64,000 bases of DNA from Roseobacter fucihabitans (GCF_014337925.2 NZ_CP143423.1:154501-218500); one strand, 5' to 3'. Shown: positions 35,415 through 45,259, numbered from the stretch's first letter. The notes: generated by a model from the letters alone, not told the origin. Translations and numbers: made by a program.

Positions 35415-35853
35415 TGGCAGAATCCTGTCAAAAGTTAACTGGTACGTAATCGTTTCCATGAAAATGCCCAGAGGGCAAATGATAGGAATAAGTAAAATGT
35501 GGCCGTTTCGTGACAGGGCACTGTAGCGCGGAAGTATCGTTAAGGTCCACAAGGCCCGCGACCATTTGCTATTTATGAGCAAAATTATGTGCGTAGGGTA
35601 AAGAACGCGGCATGTAACTGCGCGCGATTGTCATCAAAAACAGCAGAAATTGCACGTAAATGTGACCCCGGTCCCGCAACACTGTGCTTAGGTGTCACCG
35701 GGGGGTGTCCGGCCATACGGTTTGGGGGGCCCTTGAAACAAGCCGCTCGAGGTGATGCAAGCACAGCGCGTCAACATCAAATTGCACCTGAACGAAGAAT
35801 CCCCCATTACTTTGTGGCACAGCCCAAACCACCCAAACCAAAGGACACCAGAA
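35415..35853. promoter_or_regulatory. divergent intergenic region between mlaA and ridA
   Basis: About 440 bases without a supportable gene. It must carry promoters for mlaA-mlaC (-) and for ridA and its followers (+). I could not pick out a convincing -35/-10 pair or operator. Confidence 0.4.
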
Positions 35854-36312
35854 ATGAGTTTTGCTTCCCGTCTCGCCGAGCTTGGCGTTACCCTCCCGGA
35901 CGCGCCCGCGCCCGCGGCCAATTATGTGCCCTTCGTCAAATCAGGCACCACGCTTTATGTCTCAGGGCAGATTTCGAATGATGCGGACGGTTTTGTGACC
36001 GGTAAACTGGGCGCAGATATGGAAATCGACGCAGGGGCGGCTGCGGCAAAGCTCTGCGCGATCAGCCTTCTGGCACAGGTCAAGGCGGCATGCGACGGGG
36101 ATATTGATCGTTTGGTGCAAGTCGTCAAATTGACCGCCTTCGTGAATTCTACCGCCGATTTTACCGACCAGCCGAAGGTGGTCAACGGTGCCTCCGATTT
36201 TCTGGTCGAGGCTCTGGGCGATGCCGGGCGTCACGCGCGCTCTGCCGTCTCAGCAGCGTCGCTGCCTTTTGGCGTGGCGGTTGAGATCGAAGGAATCTTC
36301 GAAATCAAATGA
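35854..36312 (+). CDS. RidA/YjgF family protein
   Basis: A 152-residue RidA-family protein: SFASRLAELGVTLPD, YVPFVKSGTTLYVSGQI and the C-terminal ARSAVSAASLPFGVAVEIEG are family marks. RidA proteins hydrolyse reactive enamine/imine intermediates from PLP enzymes. The longer N-terminus places it in the YjgF-like subgroup rather than archetypal RidA. AAAGGA lies ten bases before the ATG. It overlaps the phosphodiesterase gene by ATGA. Confidence 0.88.
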   Translation: MSFASRLAELGVTLPDAPAPAANYVPFVKSGTTLYVSGQISNDADGFVTGKLGADMEIDAGAAAAKLCAISLLAQVKAACDGDIDRLVQVVKLTAFVNSTADFTDQPKVVNGASDFLVEALGDAGRHARSAVSAASLPFGVAVEIEGIFEIK

Positions 36313-37076
36313 GAGTGGCGCTTCCCAAGCCGTTCCTTCAGGTCCCTCTTGCGCATCGTGCGTTGCATGATGTGTCAAAGGGGCGGCCCGAAAACAGTCG
36401 CGCGGCGATCCGTGCGGCTGTTTCGGCGGGATATGGCATCGAGATCGACGTGCAGCAAAGCGCGGATGTGCAGGCGATGGTGTTTCACGACTACGCTCTG
36501 GACCGACTGGCTGAGGCTGAGGGGCCAGTTCGCGCCAAAACGGCACAGCAATTGCAACAGACGCGATTGCGTGGAGGCGATGAGGGCATTCCCGATCTGG
36601 GCGACGTGCTAAAGCTCGTCTCGGGTCAGGTGCCGCTGCTGATCGAAATCAAGGATCAGGATGGCGCGATGGGCCCGAATGTGGGACCCTTGGAAGGCGC
36701 TGTCGCAAAGGCGCTTCACGGATATGAGGGGCCTGTTGCGGTGATGTCTTTCAATCCGCATTCCGTAAAGCACATGGCCGCAATATGCCCCGACATCGCG
36801 CGCGGCATCGTCACCGAATCCTACATGGAGGCGGATAGTACGTTGCCGGTGGAGGTGCGGGAAAGCCTGCACGCCATTTCGGGTTACGATACCGCCGAGT
36901 GCAGTTTCATCAGCCACGACATGCATGACCTGAGCCGCCCGCGTGTCGCCGAGTTGCGATCACGAGGGGCCGCAGTACTGTGCTGGACGGTGACATCGCC
37001 GCAGGATGAGGCCGTCGCCCGCAGGGTTGCCCAAAACATTACCTTCGAACAGTACCTCGCGCCGTTTCCGGCTTGA
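36309..37076 (+). CDS. glycerophosphodiester phosphodiesterase
   Basis: A 255-residue GDPD (PLC-like TIM barrel). The metal/catalytic signature starts at LAHRALHDVSKGRPENS with catalytic His, then GYGIEIDVQQSADVQ (metal acidic residues) and VFHDYALDRL (second catalytic His). It hydrolyses glycerophosphodiesters to glycerol-3-phosphate and an alcohol. There is no signal peptide, so it acts in the cytoplasm. It is coupled to the RidA gene by a four-base overlap. Confidence 0.92.
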   Translation: MRVALPKPFLQVPLAHRALHDVSKGRPENSRAAIRAAVSAGYGIEIDVQQSADVQAMVFHDYALDRLAEAEGPVRAKTAQQLQQTRLRGGDEGIPDLGDVLKLVSGQVPLLIEIKDQDGAMGPNVGPLEGAVAKALHGYEGPVAVMSFNPHSVKHMAAICPDIARGIVTESYMEADSTLPVEVRESLHAISGYDTAECSFISHDMHDLSRPRVAELRSRGAAVLCWTVTSPQDEAVARRVAQNITFEQYLAPFPA

Positions 37077-37123
37077 ACCTGCGCGCAGTGGCCACAGTTT
37101 AAGAAAAGGTAGGGCAGGGGTCG

Positions 37124-38311
37124 ATGCAGGAACAGGAATTTGAAATCAGGATTATCCCGTCGTTGCAGGCAATTGCGCCGCTAGATTGGGATGCATGTGC
37201 CTGCCCGGAAGCCGCTGATGGCGCGCGACCCAATGATCCGTTCACCACGCACCGGTTCCTGAGCGCGTTGGAGGCCAGCGGATCGGTTGGCGCGGGCACC
37301 GGCTGGCAGCCGCAATACCTGACGGCCTATGTCGCGGATCAATTGATCGGTGTGGCCCCGATGTATGTGAAATCCCACAGCCAGGGTGAATATATATTCG
37401 ATCACAACTGGGCGCATGCCTATGAGCGGGCCGGCGGGCGGTATTATCCCAAGTTGCAGGTGGCCGTGCCGCATACGCCGGCCACGGGGCGCCGCCTTCT
37501 GGTGCGTCCGGGTTTTGAGGAGGCAGGTCAGGCCGCGTTGATCCAGGGCGCCGTGCAGCTCGCCGATACCAACAATATCTCATCGCTGCATGTGACGTTT
37601 TGTACCGAAGGCGAAGCGCGGCGGGGCGAGGCGCTTGGCCTGATGTTGCGCAAGACCCAACAGTTCCACTGGAGCAATCCGGGATACGCTGATTTTGACG
37701 ATTTTCTTGCCTCGCTGAGTTCGCGTAAACGCAAGAACATCCGCAAGGAACGCGCACAGGCACAAGAGTTCGGCGGCGAAATCCACACGTTTTCAGGCGA
37801 TGATCTGCGGTCTGAGCATTGGGATGCCTTCTGGCAGTTTTATCAGGATACGGGCGCGCGCAAATGGGGCACGCCTTACCTCACCCGCAAGTTCTTTGAC
37901 ATTGCACAGGAGACCCTGCGCGATGACATGGCGCTGGTGTTGGCCGAGCGGAACGGGCGTTGGGTTGCGGGCGCGTTGAACTTTATCGGCGCTCAGGCGT
38001 TATATGGCCGGTATTGGGGCTGCGCGGAGCATCACCCCTGCCTGCATTTCGAACTGTGCTATTACCGCGGGATCGACATTGCGATCGAACGCGGCCTCAA
38101 ACGGGTCGAGGCGGGGGCGCAGGGGGAGCATAAATTGGCACGTGGGTATTTGCCCACACCGACGTGGTCGCTGCATTGGGTCAATGATCCCGGCTTTGCT
38201 AATGCGATTGGCAGCTATCTCAAGGCTGAACGCGATGCGGTGGACGAAGAGATCAACGTTTTGACGGAATATGGCCCTTTCAAACGGGCAGAAATCGAGG
38301 AACAGGAATGA
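37124..38311 (+). CDS. GNAT-type acyltransferase, FemAB-like (COG3146)
   Basis: A 395-residue protein of the family often annotated as 'peptidogalycan biosynthesis' GNAT proteins. It has [35 protein letters not shown] and [16 protein letters not shown], and late [18 protein letters not shown] with [15 protein letters not shown], all typical. It probably transfers an acyl or aminoacyl group from CoA or tRNA; the acceptor is not known. It overlaps the phhB gene by ATGA. Confidence 0.85.
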   Translation: MQEQEFEIRIIPSLQAIAPLDWDACACPEAADGARPNDPFTTHRFLSALEASGSVGAGTGWQPQYLTAYVADQLIGVAPMYVKSHSQGEYIFDHNWAHAYERAGGRYYPKLQVAVPHTPATGRRLLVRPGFEEAGQAALIQGAVQLADTNNISSLHVTFCTEGEARRGEALGLMLRKTQQFHWSNPGYADFDDFLASLSSRKRKNIRKERAQAQEFGGEIHTFSGDDLRSEHWDAFWQFYQDTGARKWGTPYLTRKFFDIAQETLRDDMALVLAERNGRWVAGALNFIGAQALYGRYWGCAEHHPCLHFELCYYRGIDIAIERGLKRVEAGAQGEHKLARGYLPTPTWSLHWVNDPGFANAIGSYLKAERDAVDEEINVLTEYGPFKRAEIEEQE

Positions 38312-38604
38312 CAGAGAAATTAAGCGATGAAACACGCGGACCCTTGCTGGAACCGCTTTTCGCCACGGGCTGGGAAATGGTGGAGGGGCGCGATGCCATC
38401 AAGAAAACGTTCGTTTTCAAGAACTTCGTCGAGGCTTTCGGCTGGATGACCCGCGTGGCGATCTGGGCGGAAAAATGGGACCATCACCCGGAATGGTTTA
38501 ACGTCTACAAGACCGTGGATGTGGTGTTGAGCACCCATGATGTGGGTGGTATCAGCGCGCTCGATGCCAAACTGGCGCGCAAGATGGATAACCTGGCGGA
38601 GTAA
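38308..38604 (+). CDS. phhB: pterin-4-alpha-carbinolamine dehydratase
   Basis: A 98-residue PCD/DCoH protein that recycles 4a-hydroxytetrahydrobiopterin. The motif [18 protein letters not shown] holds the active-site His pair, and [19 protein letters not shown] is the family ending. No phenylalanine hydroxylase is beside it; in roseobacters it also may serve molybdopterin-related roles, which is speculative. It is coupled to its upstream neighbour by ATGA and followed three bases later by mscS. Confidence 0.93.
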   Translation: MTEKLSDETRGPLLEPLFATGWEMVEGRDAIKKTFVFKNFVEAFGWMTRVAIWAEKWDHHPEWFNVYKTVDVVLSTHDVGGISALDAKLARKMDNLAE

Positions 38605-38607
38605 GAC

Positions 38608-39450
38608 GTGAACGATATACTACAGACTGAAATCTGGCAGGGCAAAACCCTGGCGGATCTGCTGACCTTGGAATTTCTGCTGGGGGCTGCGGGATCCGTC
38701 TTTGCCGCCATCGCCATTCTATTTGTCGGCTGGACGATTTCGGCATGGCTGCAACGGCGCGTCAAGGCGCTTGGCAACAGGCACGCCCATCTGGACGACA
38801 TGCTCTTTGACTTTCTGGCGTCGATTGTGCGCTATGTGGTCTTGGGGTTCACGTTCCTTTTTGTGTTGAACACATTTGGCGTTCAAACCACCTCTGTCAT
38901 TGCGATCATTGGTGCGGCGGGTCTGGCCATTGGTCTGGCGTTGCAAGGCACCCTGTCCAACATCGCGGCGGGGGTGATGTTGATCCTTTTCCGCCCGATC
39001 AAGCTGGGCGATTTCGTCGATGTCGGCGGGACTATGGGCAGCGTCAAGGCGATTAACCTGAACTTTACCGAACTGGCGGATGTCAGCAATGTGCAGGTGA
39101 TCATTCCCAATTCGCAGGTCTGGGGCAATGTGATCACCAATTACTCCAGCAACCCGACGCGGCGGGCGGAATGGACGTTTGGCGTGGGGTATGGCGTCAA
39201 TCTGGCCAAGGCGGAAAAGATCATTCTCGACACCATCATGGCCGATCCGCGTTCCAAACAGGATCCCGAACCGTTCATTCAGGTCAATAATCTGGGTGCA
39301 AGTTCTGTTGATTTTCTGGTGCGTGTCTGGGTGGATGCGTCTGAATTCTTTGCCTATCAGGCGGATATGAAACGCGCGGTCAAAGAGGCGCTGGATGCGG
39401 GCGACATCGACATTCCGTTTCCCACAACGACGATCGTGCAGGCGTCCTGA
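38608..39450 (+). CDS. small-conductance mechanosensitive channel (MscS family)
   Basis: A 280-residue MscS-type channel. Three N-terminal helices are seen (FLLGAAGSVFAAIAILFVGW, then FLASIVRYVVLGFTFLFVL, then TSVIAIIGAAGLAIGLALQG), the last being the pore helix. The beta domain begins with FRPIKLGDFVDVGGTMGSVK. It opens when the membrane is stretched and releases solutes during osmotic downshock. The start is GTG at 38608. A terminator hairpin follows. Confidence 0.94.
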   Translation: MNDILQTEIWQGKTLADLLTLEFLLGAAGSVFAAIAILFVGWTISAWLQRRVKALGNRHAHLDDMLFDFLASIVRYVVLGFTFLFVLNTFGVQTTSVIAIIGAAGLAIGLALQGTLSNIAAGVMLILFRPIKLGDFVDVGGTMGSVKAINLNFTELADVSNVQVIIPNSQVWGNVITNYSSNPTRRAEWTFGVGYGVNLAKAEKIILDTIMADPRSKQDPEPFIQVNNLGASSVDFLVRVWVDASEFFAYQADMKRAVKEALDAGDIDIPFPTTTIVQAS

Positions 39451-39466
39451 CGGTTGGACAGGACGG

Positions 39467-39498
39467 AAAAAGGCCCGGAATTTTGCTCCGGGCCTTTT
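39467..39498. terminator. bidirectional hairpin terminator
   Basis: AAAAAGGCCCGGA, a loop, and TCCGGGCCTTTT form a GC-rich stem with A and T runs between the convergent mscS and peroxiredoxin genes. Confidence 0.85.
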
Positions 39499-39503
39499 GT
39501 CGT

Positions 39504-39992
39504 TTACATATTGGCCAGCAAGGATTCCCCGGCGGACACCTCACAGGTGCCGGGGCTATCTTCTTCTTGCAAGAGCGTAACCTTGCCATCCTCAACCAGC
39601 ATCGCATAGCGTTTGGACCGCGCGTGCAACCCGGCGGGGGGCGCGTCGAAATCCATGCCGATGGCTTTGGTGAACGAACTATCCGCATCACCCAACATTG
39701 TGATCCCGGCCGCCGCAGCACCGGTGGCTTCGCCCCAGGACCTCATCACGAAGGGGTCATTGACCGACACACAGATGATCTCATCCACGCCTTTGGCATC
39801 GAACTGATCCTTGGTGCGCACAAAGCTCGGCACATGCGCGGAATGACATGTTGGGGTGTAAGCGCCCGGCACCGCAAAGATGACAACCTTGCGACCTCTG
39901 GTCTTTTCGCTCAATGGCACGGCCGCCGGCCCGTCCGGGCCAAGCGCCACCAGTGTCGCGTCGGGAAGTTGGTCGCCTTGTGAAATGGTCAT
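39504..39992 (-). CDS. peroxiredoxin (Prx5 type)
   Basis: A 162-residue thiol peroxidase of the Prx5 class. The peroxidatic cysteine is Cys49 in VPGAYTPTCHSAHVPSF. A second Cys in DSPGTCEVSAG near residue 153 is in the place of the resolving Cys. It reduces hydrogen peroxide and alkyl hydroperoxides with glutathione/glutaredoxin-type donors. A single gene, divergent from the ferredoxin-reductase gene. Confidence 0.95.
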   Translation of the reverse strand: MTISQGDQLPDATLVALGPDGPAAVPLSEKTRGRKVVIFAVPGAYTPTCHSAHVPSFVRTKDQFDAKGVDEIICVSVNDPFVMRSWGEATGAAAAGITMLGDADSSFTKAIGMDFDAPPAGLHARSKRYAMLVEDGKVTLLQEEDSPGTCEVSAGESLLANM

Positions 39993-40087
39993 AGCATATG
40001 CCTTTCTTGCAATTGCGTTTATCGTTGATCAGGATATAGGCTGCGGGCTGGGCAGGGGCCAGAAGATTTGTTGAACCCGGAGGACGC

Positions 40088-41296
40088 ATGCGCCAAATTA
40101 TCGTGATCGGAGCCGGGCAGGCGGGGGCATCCTGCGTCGCCAAGCTACGCAATGACGGGTGCCGGGATCGTATCACGTTGATCGGTGCCGAGCCGGTTTT
40201 GCCCTACCAGCGCCCGCCGCTGTCCAAGTCCTATCTGATGGGGGAGATGGCTCTGGAAAGGCTCTATCTGCGGCCCCAGGCATTTTACGACGATCATGAT
40301 ATCAGCCTGCGCATGGGCGTGGCGGTGACGGGGATAAACGCGCGGGCACAAACCGTTTCACTGGGCGAAGAAACACTGGAATATGACGCGCTGGTACTGA
40401 GCACCGGATCGGTGCCCCGACGTTTGCCCGCAGCGGTGGGCGGGGAGCTTAACGGCGTGTTCGTGGTGCGCGATCTGGCCGATGTGGACGCTATGGCCCC
40501 GCGGTTTCAGGCGGGCAGGCGGGTTTTGATCGTTGGCGGGGGTTACATCGGTTTGGAAGCGGCGTCGGTCGCGGCCAAGCTGAGCCTTGAGGTCACGCTC
40601 GTGGAAATGAGCGAACGTATCCTTCAACGGGTCGCCGCCCCGCAAACCAGCGATTATTTCCGCAATCTGCATCGCGCGCACGGGGTCGACATCCGCGAGG
40701 GCGTCGGGCTGGATCGGTTGACAGGTGCGGGCGCGGTTGATGGGGCGCTCCTGAGCGACGGCACCCGCCTGGATGTGGATTTTGTGATCGCAGGGGTCGG
40801 TATTGCACCGGCAACCGCGCTGGCCGAGGTTGCGGGGCTGGAGATCGAAAACGGGATCAAGGTCGACGCCTATGGCCATACATCGGCTTCGGGTATCTGG
40901 GCCGCAGGCGATTGTACGTCCTTTCCCTATCAAGACGGGCGCATCCGGCTTGAAAGTGTGCCTAACGCCATCGAACAGGCTGAAATTATTGCGCAAAACA
41001 TCATGGGGGCGGATAAAGTATATACGGCCAAGCCATGGTTCTGGTCTGACCAATATGACGTGAAACTGCAAATCGCCGGGCTCAACACAGGCTATACCGA
41101 TGTCGTAAGCCGTATCGGGCAGGGGCAAACGGCGTCTTTCTGGTATTACCGCGACGCGACGCTTTTGGCCGTGGATGCGATGAATGATCCACGCGCCTAT
41201 ATGGTCGGTAAACGCCTGATCGAGGCGGCAAAGACGGCGGATCCGGCAATTGTGCGCGATCCCGCCGCCGATCTGAAACAGCTTTTGAGCGCGTGA
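40088..41296 (+). CDS. FAD-dependent ferredoxin/rubredoxin reductase
   Basis: A 402-residue pyridine nucleotide-disulphide type oxidoreductase of the ferredoxin reductase subfamily. The FAD site is IIVIGAGQAGASCVAKL, followed by LPYQRPPLSKSYLMG. The NAD(P) site is VLIVGGGYIGLEAASVA, and the second FAD strand is GIWAAGDCTSF. It passes electrons from NADH to a ferredoxin, often serving a P450 or a dioxygenase; no such partner is next to it. Its stop overlaps the GTG of rsmD. Confidence 0.92.
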   Translation: MRQIIVIGAGQAGASCVAKLRNDGCRDRITLIGAEPVLPYQRPPLSKSYLMGEMALERLYLRPQAFYDDHDISLRMGVAVTGINARAQTVSLGEETLEYDALVLSTGSVPRRLPAAVGGELNGVFVVRDLADVDAMAPRFQAGRRVLIVGGGYIGLEAASVAAKLSLEVTLVEMSERILQRVAAPQTSDYFRNLHRAHGVDIREGVGLDRLTGAGAVDGALLSDGTRLDVDFVIAGVGIAPATALAEVAGLEIENGIKVDAYGHTSASGIWAAGDCTSFPYQDGRIRLESVPNAIEQAEIIAQNIMGADKVYTAKPWFWSDQYDVKLQIAGLNTGYTDVVSRIGQGQTASFWYYRDATLLAVDAMNDPRAYMVGKRLIEAAKTADPAIVRDPAADLKQLLSA

Positions 41297-41850
41297 GGAT
41301 CATTGCTGGACAAAACCGTGGCACGGCCCTCGCCAGTGTTGGCAAGGGGGACAAAGGCGCGCATCTACGCCCGACGACGGACCGGGTGCGCGAGAGCCTG
41401 TTCAGTGTTCTGACGCATCATGATGTGATTGCGGGTGCGCGCGTGCTTGACCTTTTTGCGGGGACGGGGGCTTTGGGTCTGGAGGCGCTGTCGCGCGGGG
41501 CCGCGCATGTGACATTTGTCGATGACGGGCGGATCGCGCAGACCCTTATTGCTCAGAATATCGCCAAGCTGCGGGCCGAAACCGCGACGCGTTTGATCAA
41601 GCGGGACGCAACGCATTTGAGCCTGTGTGATAAGGCACCCTACCACCTGGTGTTTCTTGATCCGCCCTATGGCAAGGGCCTTGGGCAAAGGGCGCTATCG
41701 CAAGCGGACACGATGGGCTGGCTTGCGCCGGGCGCATTGATTGTTTGGGAAGAAGCAGCGCCAATGGCTGCGACGCAAGGCTTTGAGCCGGTCGATCAGC
41801 GTAAATACGGCGACACCCACGTCACCTTGCTGTCGAAATCAACCTCGTGA
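41293..41850 (+). CDS. rsmD: 16S rRNA (guanine(966)-N2)-methyltransferase RsmD
   Basis: A 185-residue SAM-dependent methyltransferase. The RsmD marks are MRIIAGQNRGTAL at the start, RPTTDRVRESLFSVL, the SAM motif VLDLFAGTGALGLEALSRG, and the N6/N2-amino motif LVFLDPPYGKG. It methylates G966 of 16S rRNA. The GTG start overlaps the stop of the reductase gene (GTGA). Confidence 0.95.
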   Translation: MRIIAGQNRGTALASVGKGDKGAHLRPTTDRVRESLFSVLTHHDVIAGARVLDLFAGTGALGLEALSRGAAHVTFVDDGRIAQTLIAQNIAKLRAETATRLIKRDATHLSLCDKAPYHLVFLDPPYGKGLGQRALSQADTMGWLAPGALIVWEEAAPMAATQGFEPVDQRKYGDTHVTLLSKSTS

Positions 41851-41867
41851 TCTGTTAGGCTGCACAT

Positions 41868-42050
41868 ATGATTGCAGATGGTACGTTCTTCTTCTGGCCA
41901 AAGGCGGCCCGCGCGCGCAGCCCTTCAAAGCCGCCGAAACCACGCTCCTCCCCTGTGTTCATCGGCGATTGCATCCAGCCGTGGGGAGGCGACACGATGC
42001 TCCTGCATCTGTGGCGCAGGGATGAAAAAGACGATCAGCCCTCTGAGTAG
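41868..42050 (+). CDS. possible small hypothetical protein
   Basis: A 60-residue open frame (start MIADGTFFFWPK; later VFIGDCIQPWGGDTMLLHLW). The residue mix looks protein-like (Trp, Gly and ordered segments), and an AGG lies about nine bases before the ATG. It overlaps the end of map on the other strand by 16 bases. I recognise no family, so it could also be a chance frame. Confidence 0.3.
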   Translation: MIADGTFFFWPKAARARSPSKPPKPRSSPVFIGDCIQPWGGDTMLLHLWRRDEKDDQPSE

Positions 42051-42853
42051 GTCGGGTGGAACATGTCTTTGGGTGAGAGCGTGAAAATCTCAGCGCCCGA
42101 AGATGTCACGCCGATGGAATGCTCGAACTGCGCCGAAAGGGATTTATCGCGCGTGACGGCGGTCCAGTCATCCGCGAGTGTCTTGGTTTCCGGACGTCCC
42201 AGATTGACCATCGGTTCAATGGTGAAGAACATCCCCTCCTCCAGCACGGCACCGCTTCCAGGGCGACCGTAATGCAGCACGTTGGGCGGCGCATGAAAAA
42301 CGCGCCCCAACCCGTGACCACAGAAATCCCGGACCACCGACATGCGCTGGCTCTCCACGTAGGTCTGAATGGCGTGGCCGATATCTCCAAACGTCTTGCC
42401 GGGTTCAACGGCCTCAATCCCGCGCATCAGCGCATCATGCGTGACCTCTATGAGCCGTTCCGCCTTGCGCGGCAGTTTGCCTGCAACATACATGCGGCTG
42501 GTGTCCCCGAACCATCCCTCCACAATCACCGTGACATCGATGTTGAGAATATCGCCATCCTTGAGGGTTTTCTCGCCGGGGATGCCGTGGCACACGACGT
42601 GGTTCACGGAGATGCAGCTGGCGTGTTTGTACCCCTTATAGCCGATGGTCGCAGAGGTCGCGCCGGCATCGTGAACCATCTGTGTGATCACCTTGTCGAT
42701 CTCGGCGGTGGATTGCCCGACGAAAACATGCGCTGCGATTTCGTCCAGAATATGCGCGGCCAAGGCACCCGCAGCATGCATCCCGGCAAAATCCGCCTGA
42801 TCGTAAATGCGAATGCCGTCTTTGGTATGACGGCCGCGAAGGTCTTCGTTCAC
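42035..42853 (-). CDS. map: methionine aminopeptidase, type I
   Basis: A 272-residue M24 metallopeptidase that removes initiator Met. Metal ligands are seen in order: the Asp pair in GDILNIDVTVIVEGWFGDTSR, His in FCGHGLGRVFH, Glu in FFTIEPMVN, and Glu in FEHSIGVT. The segment SVNHVVCHGIPG contains the substrate-binding His. Length is typical of type I enzymes. It should not be confused with the unrelated M24 creatinase relic at 23 kb. Confidence 0.95.
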   Translation of the reverse strand: MNEDLRGRHTKDGIRIYDQADFAGMHAAGALAAHILDEIAAHVFVGQSTAEIDKVITQMVHDAGATSATIGYKGYKHASCISVNHVVCHGIPGEKTLKDGDILNIDVTVIVEGWFGDTSRMYVAGKLPRKAERLIEVTHDALMRGIEAVEPGKTFGDIGHAIQTYVESQRMSVVRDFCGHGLGRVFHAPPNVLHYGRPGSGAVLEEGMFFTIEPMVNLGRPETKTLADDWTAVTRDKSLSAQFEHSIGVTSSGAEIFTLSPKDMFHPTYSEG

Positions 42854-43036
42854 GCAACTGCTCCTTCATCTGTCTTCTGTGGCTTTTAACGCGCAAAATC
42901 CAAGAGGGCCAGAGGGTCCCGTGATCGAATTCTGTGCGAGCCTTTCATCGAAAAACCGATCTTGCGGTATTTGAGTGAGATGGGGGATTTCAAACCCGCT
43001 TTTGCACAGGCAAAGCAGTGGTTTTGAAAACGCCAA

Positions 43037-43063
43037 CAGCGCGCCGTGCTTTGCGGCGCGCTG
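43037..43063. repeat. perfect 10-bp hairpin
   Basis: CAGCGCGCCG, a 7-base loop, and CGGCGCGCTG pair perfectly. There is no T-run after it, so it may be a structural or terminator-like element upstream of map on the other strand rather than a classical terminator. Confidence 0.6.
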
Positions 43064-43367
43064 GCATTTGGTGGCGCAACGATCAACGGCCGGAAATAAA
43101 AGAGCCGGCTCAACCGGAAAAGAACTTGTCGAGTGAAGAGCGCATCGTGCCGGTGCCGATTTTTACAGGGCCGTGTATTGTCATCCAGCGGGGCATGATT
43201 GTTGTCGAGCATTGATCTGGTGCGCTGTCAGAAATCCGCCGGGCTCCATCGCCCGAGGGGTGCATGTCATTCGGATAAACACGTTTTATGGCTGAGCTAA
43301 GTCGATTATGGTCCGCTTTCGCTTGCCGGATAACAGCGCACCCGCGTCCCGAAATGCAATTTTCTCC

Positions 43368-43394
43368 GGATCACGCGGATCACGCGGATCACCC
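43368..43394. repeat. three tandem copies of a 9-base unit
   Basis: GGATCACGC is repeated three times, the last copy ending in CCC. The unit is a multiple of three bases. Confidence 0.85.
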
Positions 43395-43774
43395 AATACA
43401 TTAACTTTCCCGCCATCGGGCCATGTCGGCCTGATCAGATATGATTGCCGGACAGCTTCAAATACACTGCAATGTGACGGTTCTTGACGTCGTAGATAAT
43501 ACGCGCTCTGCGTGATCCGCAGCGCGCTGTACGAAAACTCTGCGCGATGAGCTTCCATCGAGCCGCTATTGTCTTCAAAGATGACCATCGCGCTAAACCC
43601 CTTCGTTCTGGCGGAAAGTAACGCATTGATTTCGCTAGGGTTCCTCAAATTGGAAAAACTTTTAAGCGGTACGGGCTCATCGCCGCATTGCTTGTCGGGC
43701 TGCTGACAATCCCTATGCTCGGGCGCGATGCCAGCGGTGGGCGGTCGCGCCAACGCTTTTGGCTCGGATCCGGT

Positions 43775-45259
43775 TCAAACCACGTTTTCAGTGACGCCTG
43801 GCAGTGGCTGGTTGTGATCGGACATGTTGTAGGGGTCATGCGATACCAGGAAACCGGATCGGCTCTCAGGTTGGCGCACCGTATTGCGGGCCACTTCACG
43901 GCACCACCACTCTGCCGCCGTCCCCACCGCCCGCGCCTCTGAGGGGGGTGCTGTCCACCAATGTTCGTTGATCGCGTGCCAGAGTTGGGAAACCTGCGTT
44001 TTTTCGTCCAGACGCAGGGCGGCCTCCGTATCCCAGCGCATGGATCGCCCGTTCATATTGGCGGAGCCGACCAGAGCCATGCTGTCGTCCTTGATCAGAA
44101 CCTTGCTGTGGACATAGATGATCGGAGAGCCTGCCAGAACAGAAGCTGCTTCGCGCGCCGCAAGACGTTTTTGAACCGGCGAGGCGATGCAGAGGCGCTC
44201 GCCAAATGCGTCGATGATGCGGTTGGTACAATCCGATTGCAGCGCCATCCCGTATTTTGCGTCCAGATCGAAACTGCGTCCGAAGGCGACATCATCGGGC
44301 AGTGCGGGCAGCACAAGGATTACTCTCAGATCAGGGTTTCGCCGCGCCGCCCGCGCCAAAGCACGCGCCAGAATAGTGGATCGGAAATACTGCGTTTCCA
44401 GATAGAGGAACTGGTGCGCGGTCTCGAAGGCGTGAATGTAATCCTCCTCAATCTCGCGCAGCACCGTTTGGGGTGAGAGCGCCCAGAAGCCAAACTTGCG
44501 GGGCGCAGAAAGAGTCCGGCGGATCAGCTTGCTCTCCGGGGGCACCACTTCTCCGGTGATCTGATCCAGAAACCCATCAATGTGGCGCGCCGCCTCGGTG
44601 GCGGCCGCACCGCGCATCATGATCTGCACATCCATCCATGTTTGGCGCGATGGCTGGTCATGGCTGGGCGTGTCAAACCGGCGTTCATTGAGGTCAAGCC
44701 CGCCGATGAACAGGATTTCCCCGTCGATCACAGCGATTTTCTGGTGATGCGTCACGGTGTGGATATCGGGCACTTCACGCGGATCCACGCCGACGGCCGG
44801 GCGTGTCAGCCGGGCGGGGTTCAGCCGCTGTGCACCGTGGCGGGCCTTGCGCAGCAGGAACGGTAGCAAGGCGAGCCGCGGTATGGTGCCCGCCTGTGCA
44901 GGATGCAGCGAGGAAATGACCTCAAATCGTTCGCGAGCGTCGTGCGACAGTATCTCGCGCATCCCTGCCGCCTGCTTCAGGCTCTTTTGCGTCATCTCGT
45001 GCAGGGGGCGTCCGACGATCCGGTCAAAGTCGCTGAGCACCAGTCGGAAACTGACCCCCCTGGCGAGCACATGAAGGATCAGGTCTGCCCATGTCTTCCC
45101 GATGTCGAGGGCTTCAGGACTGCGCAACCGGGTTGCGAAATTGAAAATTCTGAAACTTGCCGTGATGCGGCTCCGCGCTGCAAGCACTGCACGTTCCATT
45201 TCCGGCCAGGCCTGCTGCGCCGTGATCAGAACTGCAAAATCATCTGTTTGGCTGGTCAT
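43775..45259 (-). CDS. phospholipase D-like protein (two HKD motifs)
   Basis: A protein of about 494 residues with both HKD motifs of the PLD superfamily: HHQKIAVIDGEILFIGG and VHSKVLIKDDSMALVGSANM, each with His, Lys and Asp in place. The layout resembles cardiolipin synthase/PLD proteins that lack N-terminal membrane helices, so it is probably a cytosolic or peripheral phosphodiesterase or phosphatidyltransferase. I prefer the ATG at 45259 (MTSQTDDF); an ATG at 45292 in the same frame also has a purine-rich site, though too close. Its tail is rich in polar residues. Confidence 0.88.
   Translation of the reverse strand: MTSQTDDFAVLITAQQAWPEMERAVLAARSRITASFRIFNFATRLRSPEALDIGKTWADLILHVLARGVSFRLVLSDFDRIVGRPLHEMTQKSLKQAAGMREILSHDARERFEVISSLHPAQAGTIPRLALLPFLLRKARHGAQRLNPARLTRPAVGVDPREVPDIHTVTHHQKIAVIDGEILFIGGLDLNERRFDTPSHDQPSRQTWMDVQIMMRGAAATEAARHIDGFLDQITGEVVPPESKLIRRTLSAPRKFGFWALSPQTVLREIEEDYIHAFETAHQFLYLETQYFRSTILARALARAARRNPDLRVILVLPALPDDVAFGRSFDLDAKYGMALQSDCTNRIIDAFGERLCIASPVQKRLAAREAASVLAGSPIIYVHSKVLIKDDSMALVGSANMNGRSMRWDTEAALRLDEKTQVSQLWHAINEHWWTAPPSEARAVGTAAEWWCREVARNTVRQPESRSGFLVSHDPYNMSDHNQPLPGVTENVV

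Larger units (their letters stand above)
42854..43774. other. about 920 bases without a confidently called gene
   Basis: No gene can be defended here. It holds a perfect 10-bp stem at 43037-43063 and a 9-base tandem repeat at 43368-43394. A 155-codon open frame on the - strand (43286-43753) matches no family I know and includes the repeat as RDP units; I do not call it. Confidence 0.4.

Noticed and set aside
43286-43753. 155-codon open frame on the - strand
   Set aside because: It has no family resemblance, an uneven residue mix and a tandem DNA repeat translated as RDP units. I could not defend it as a gene.
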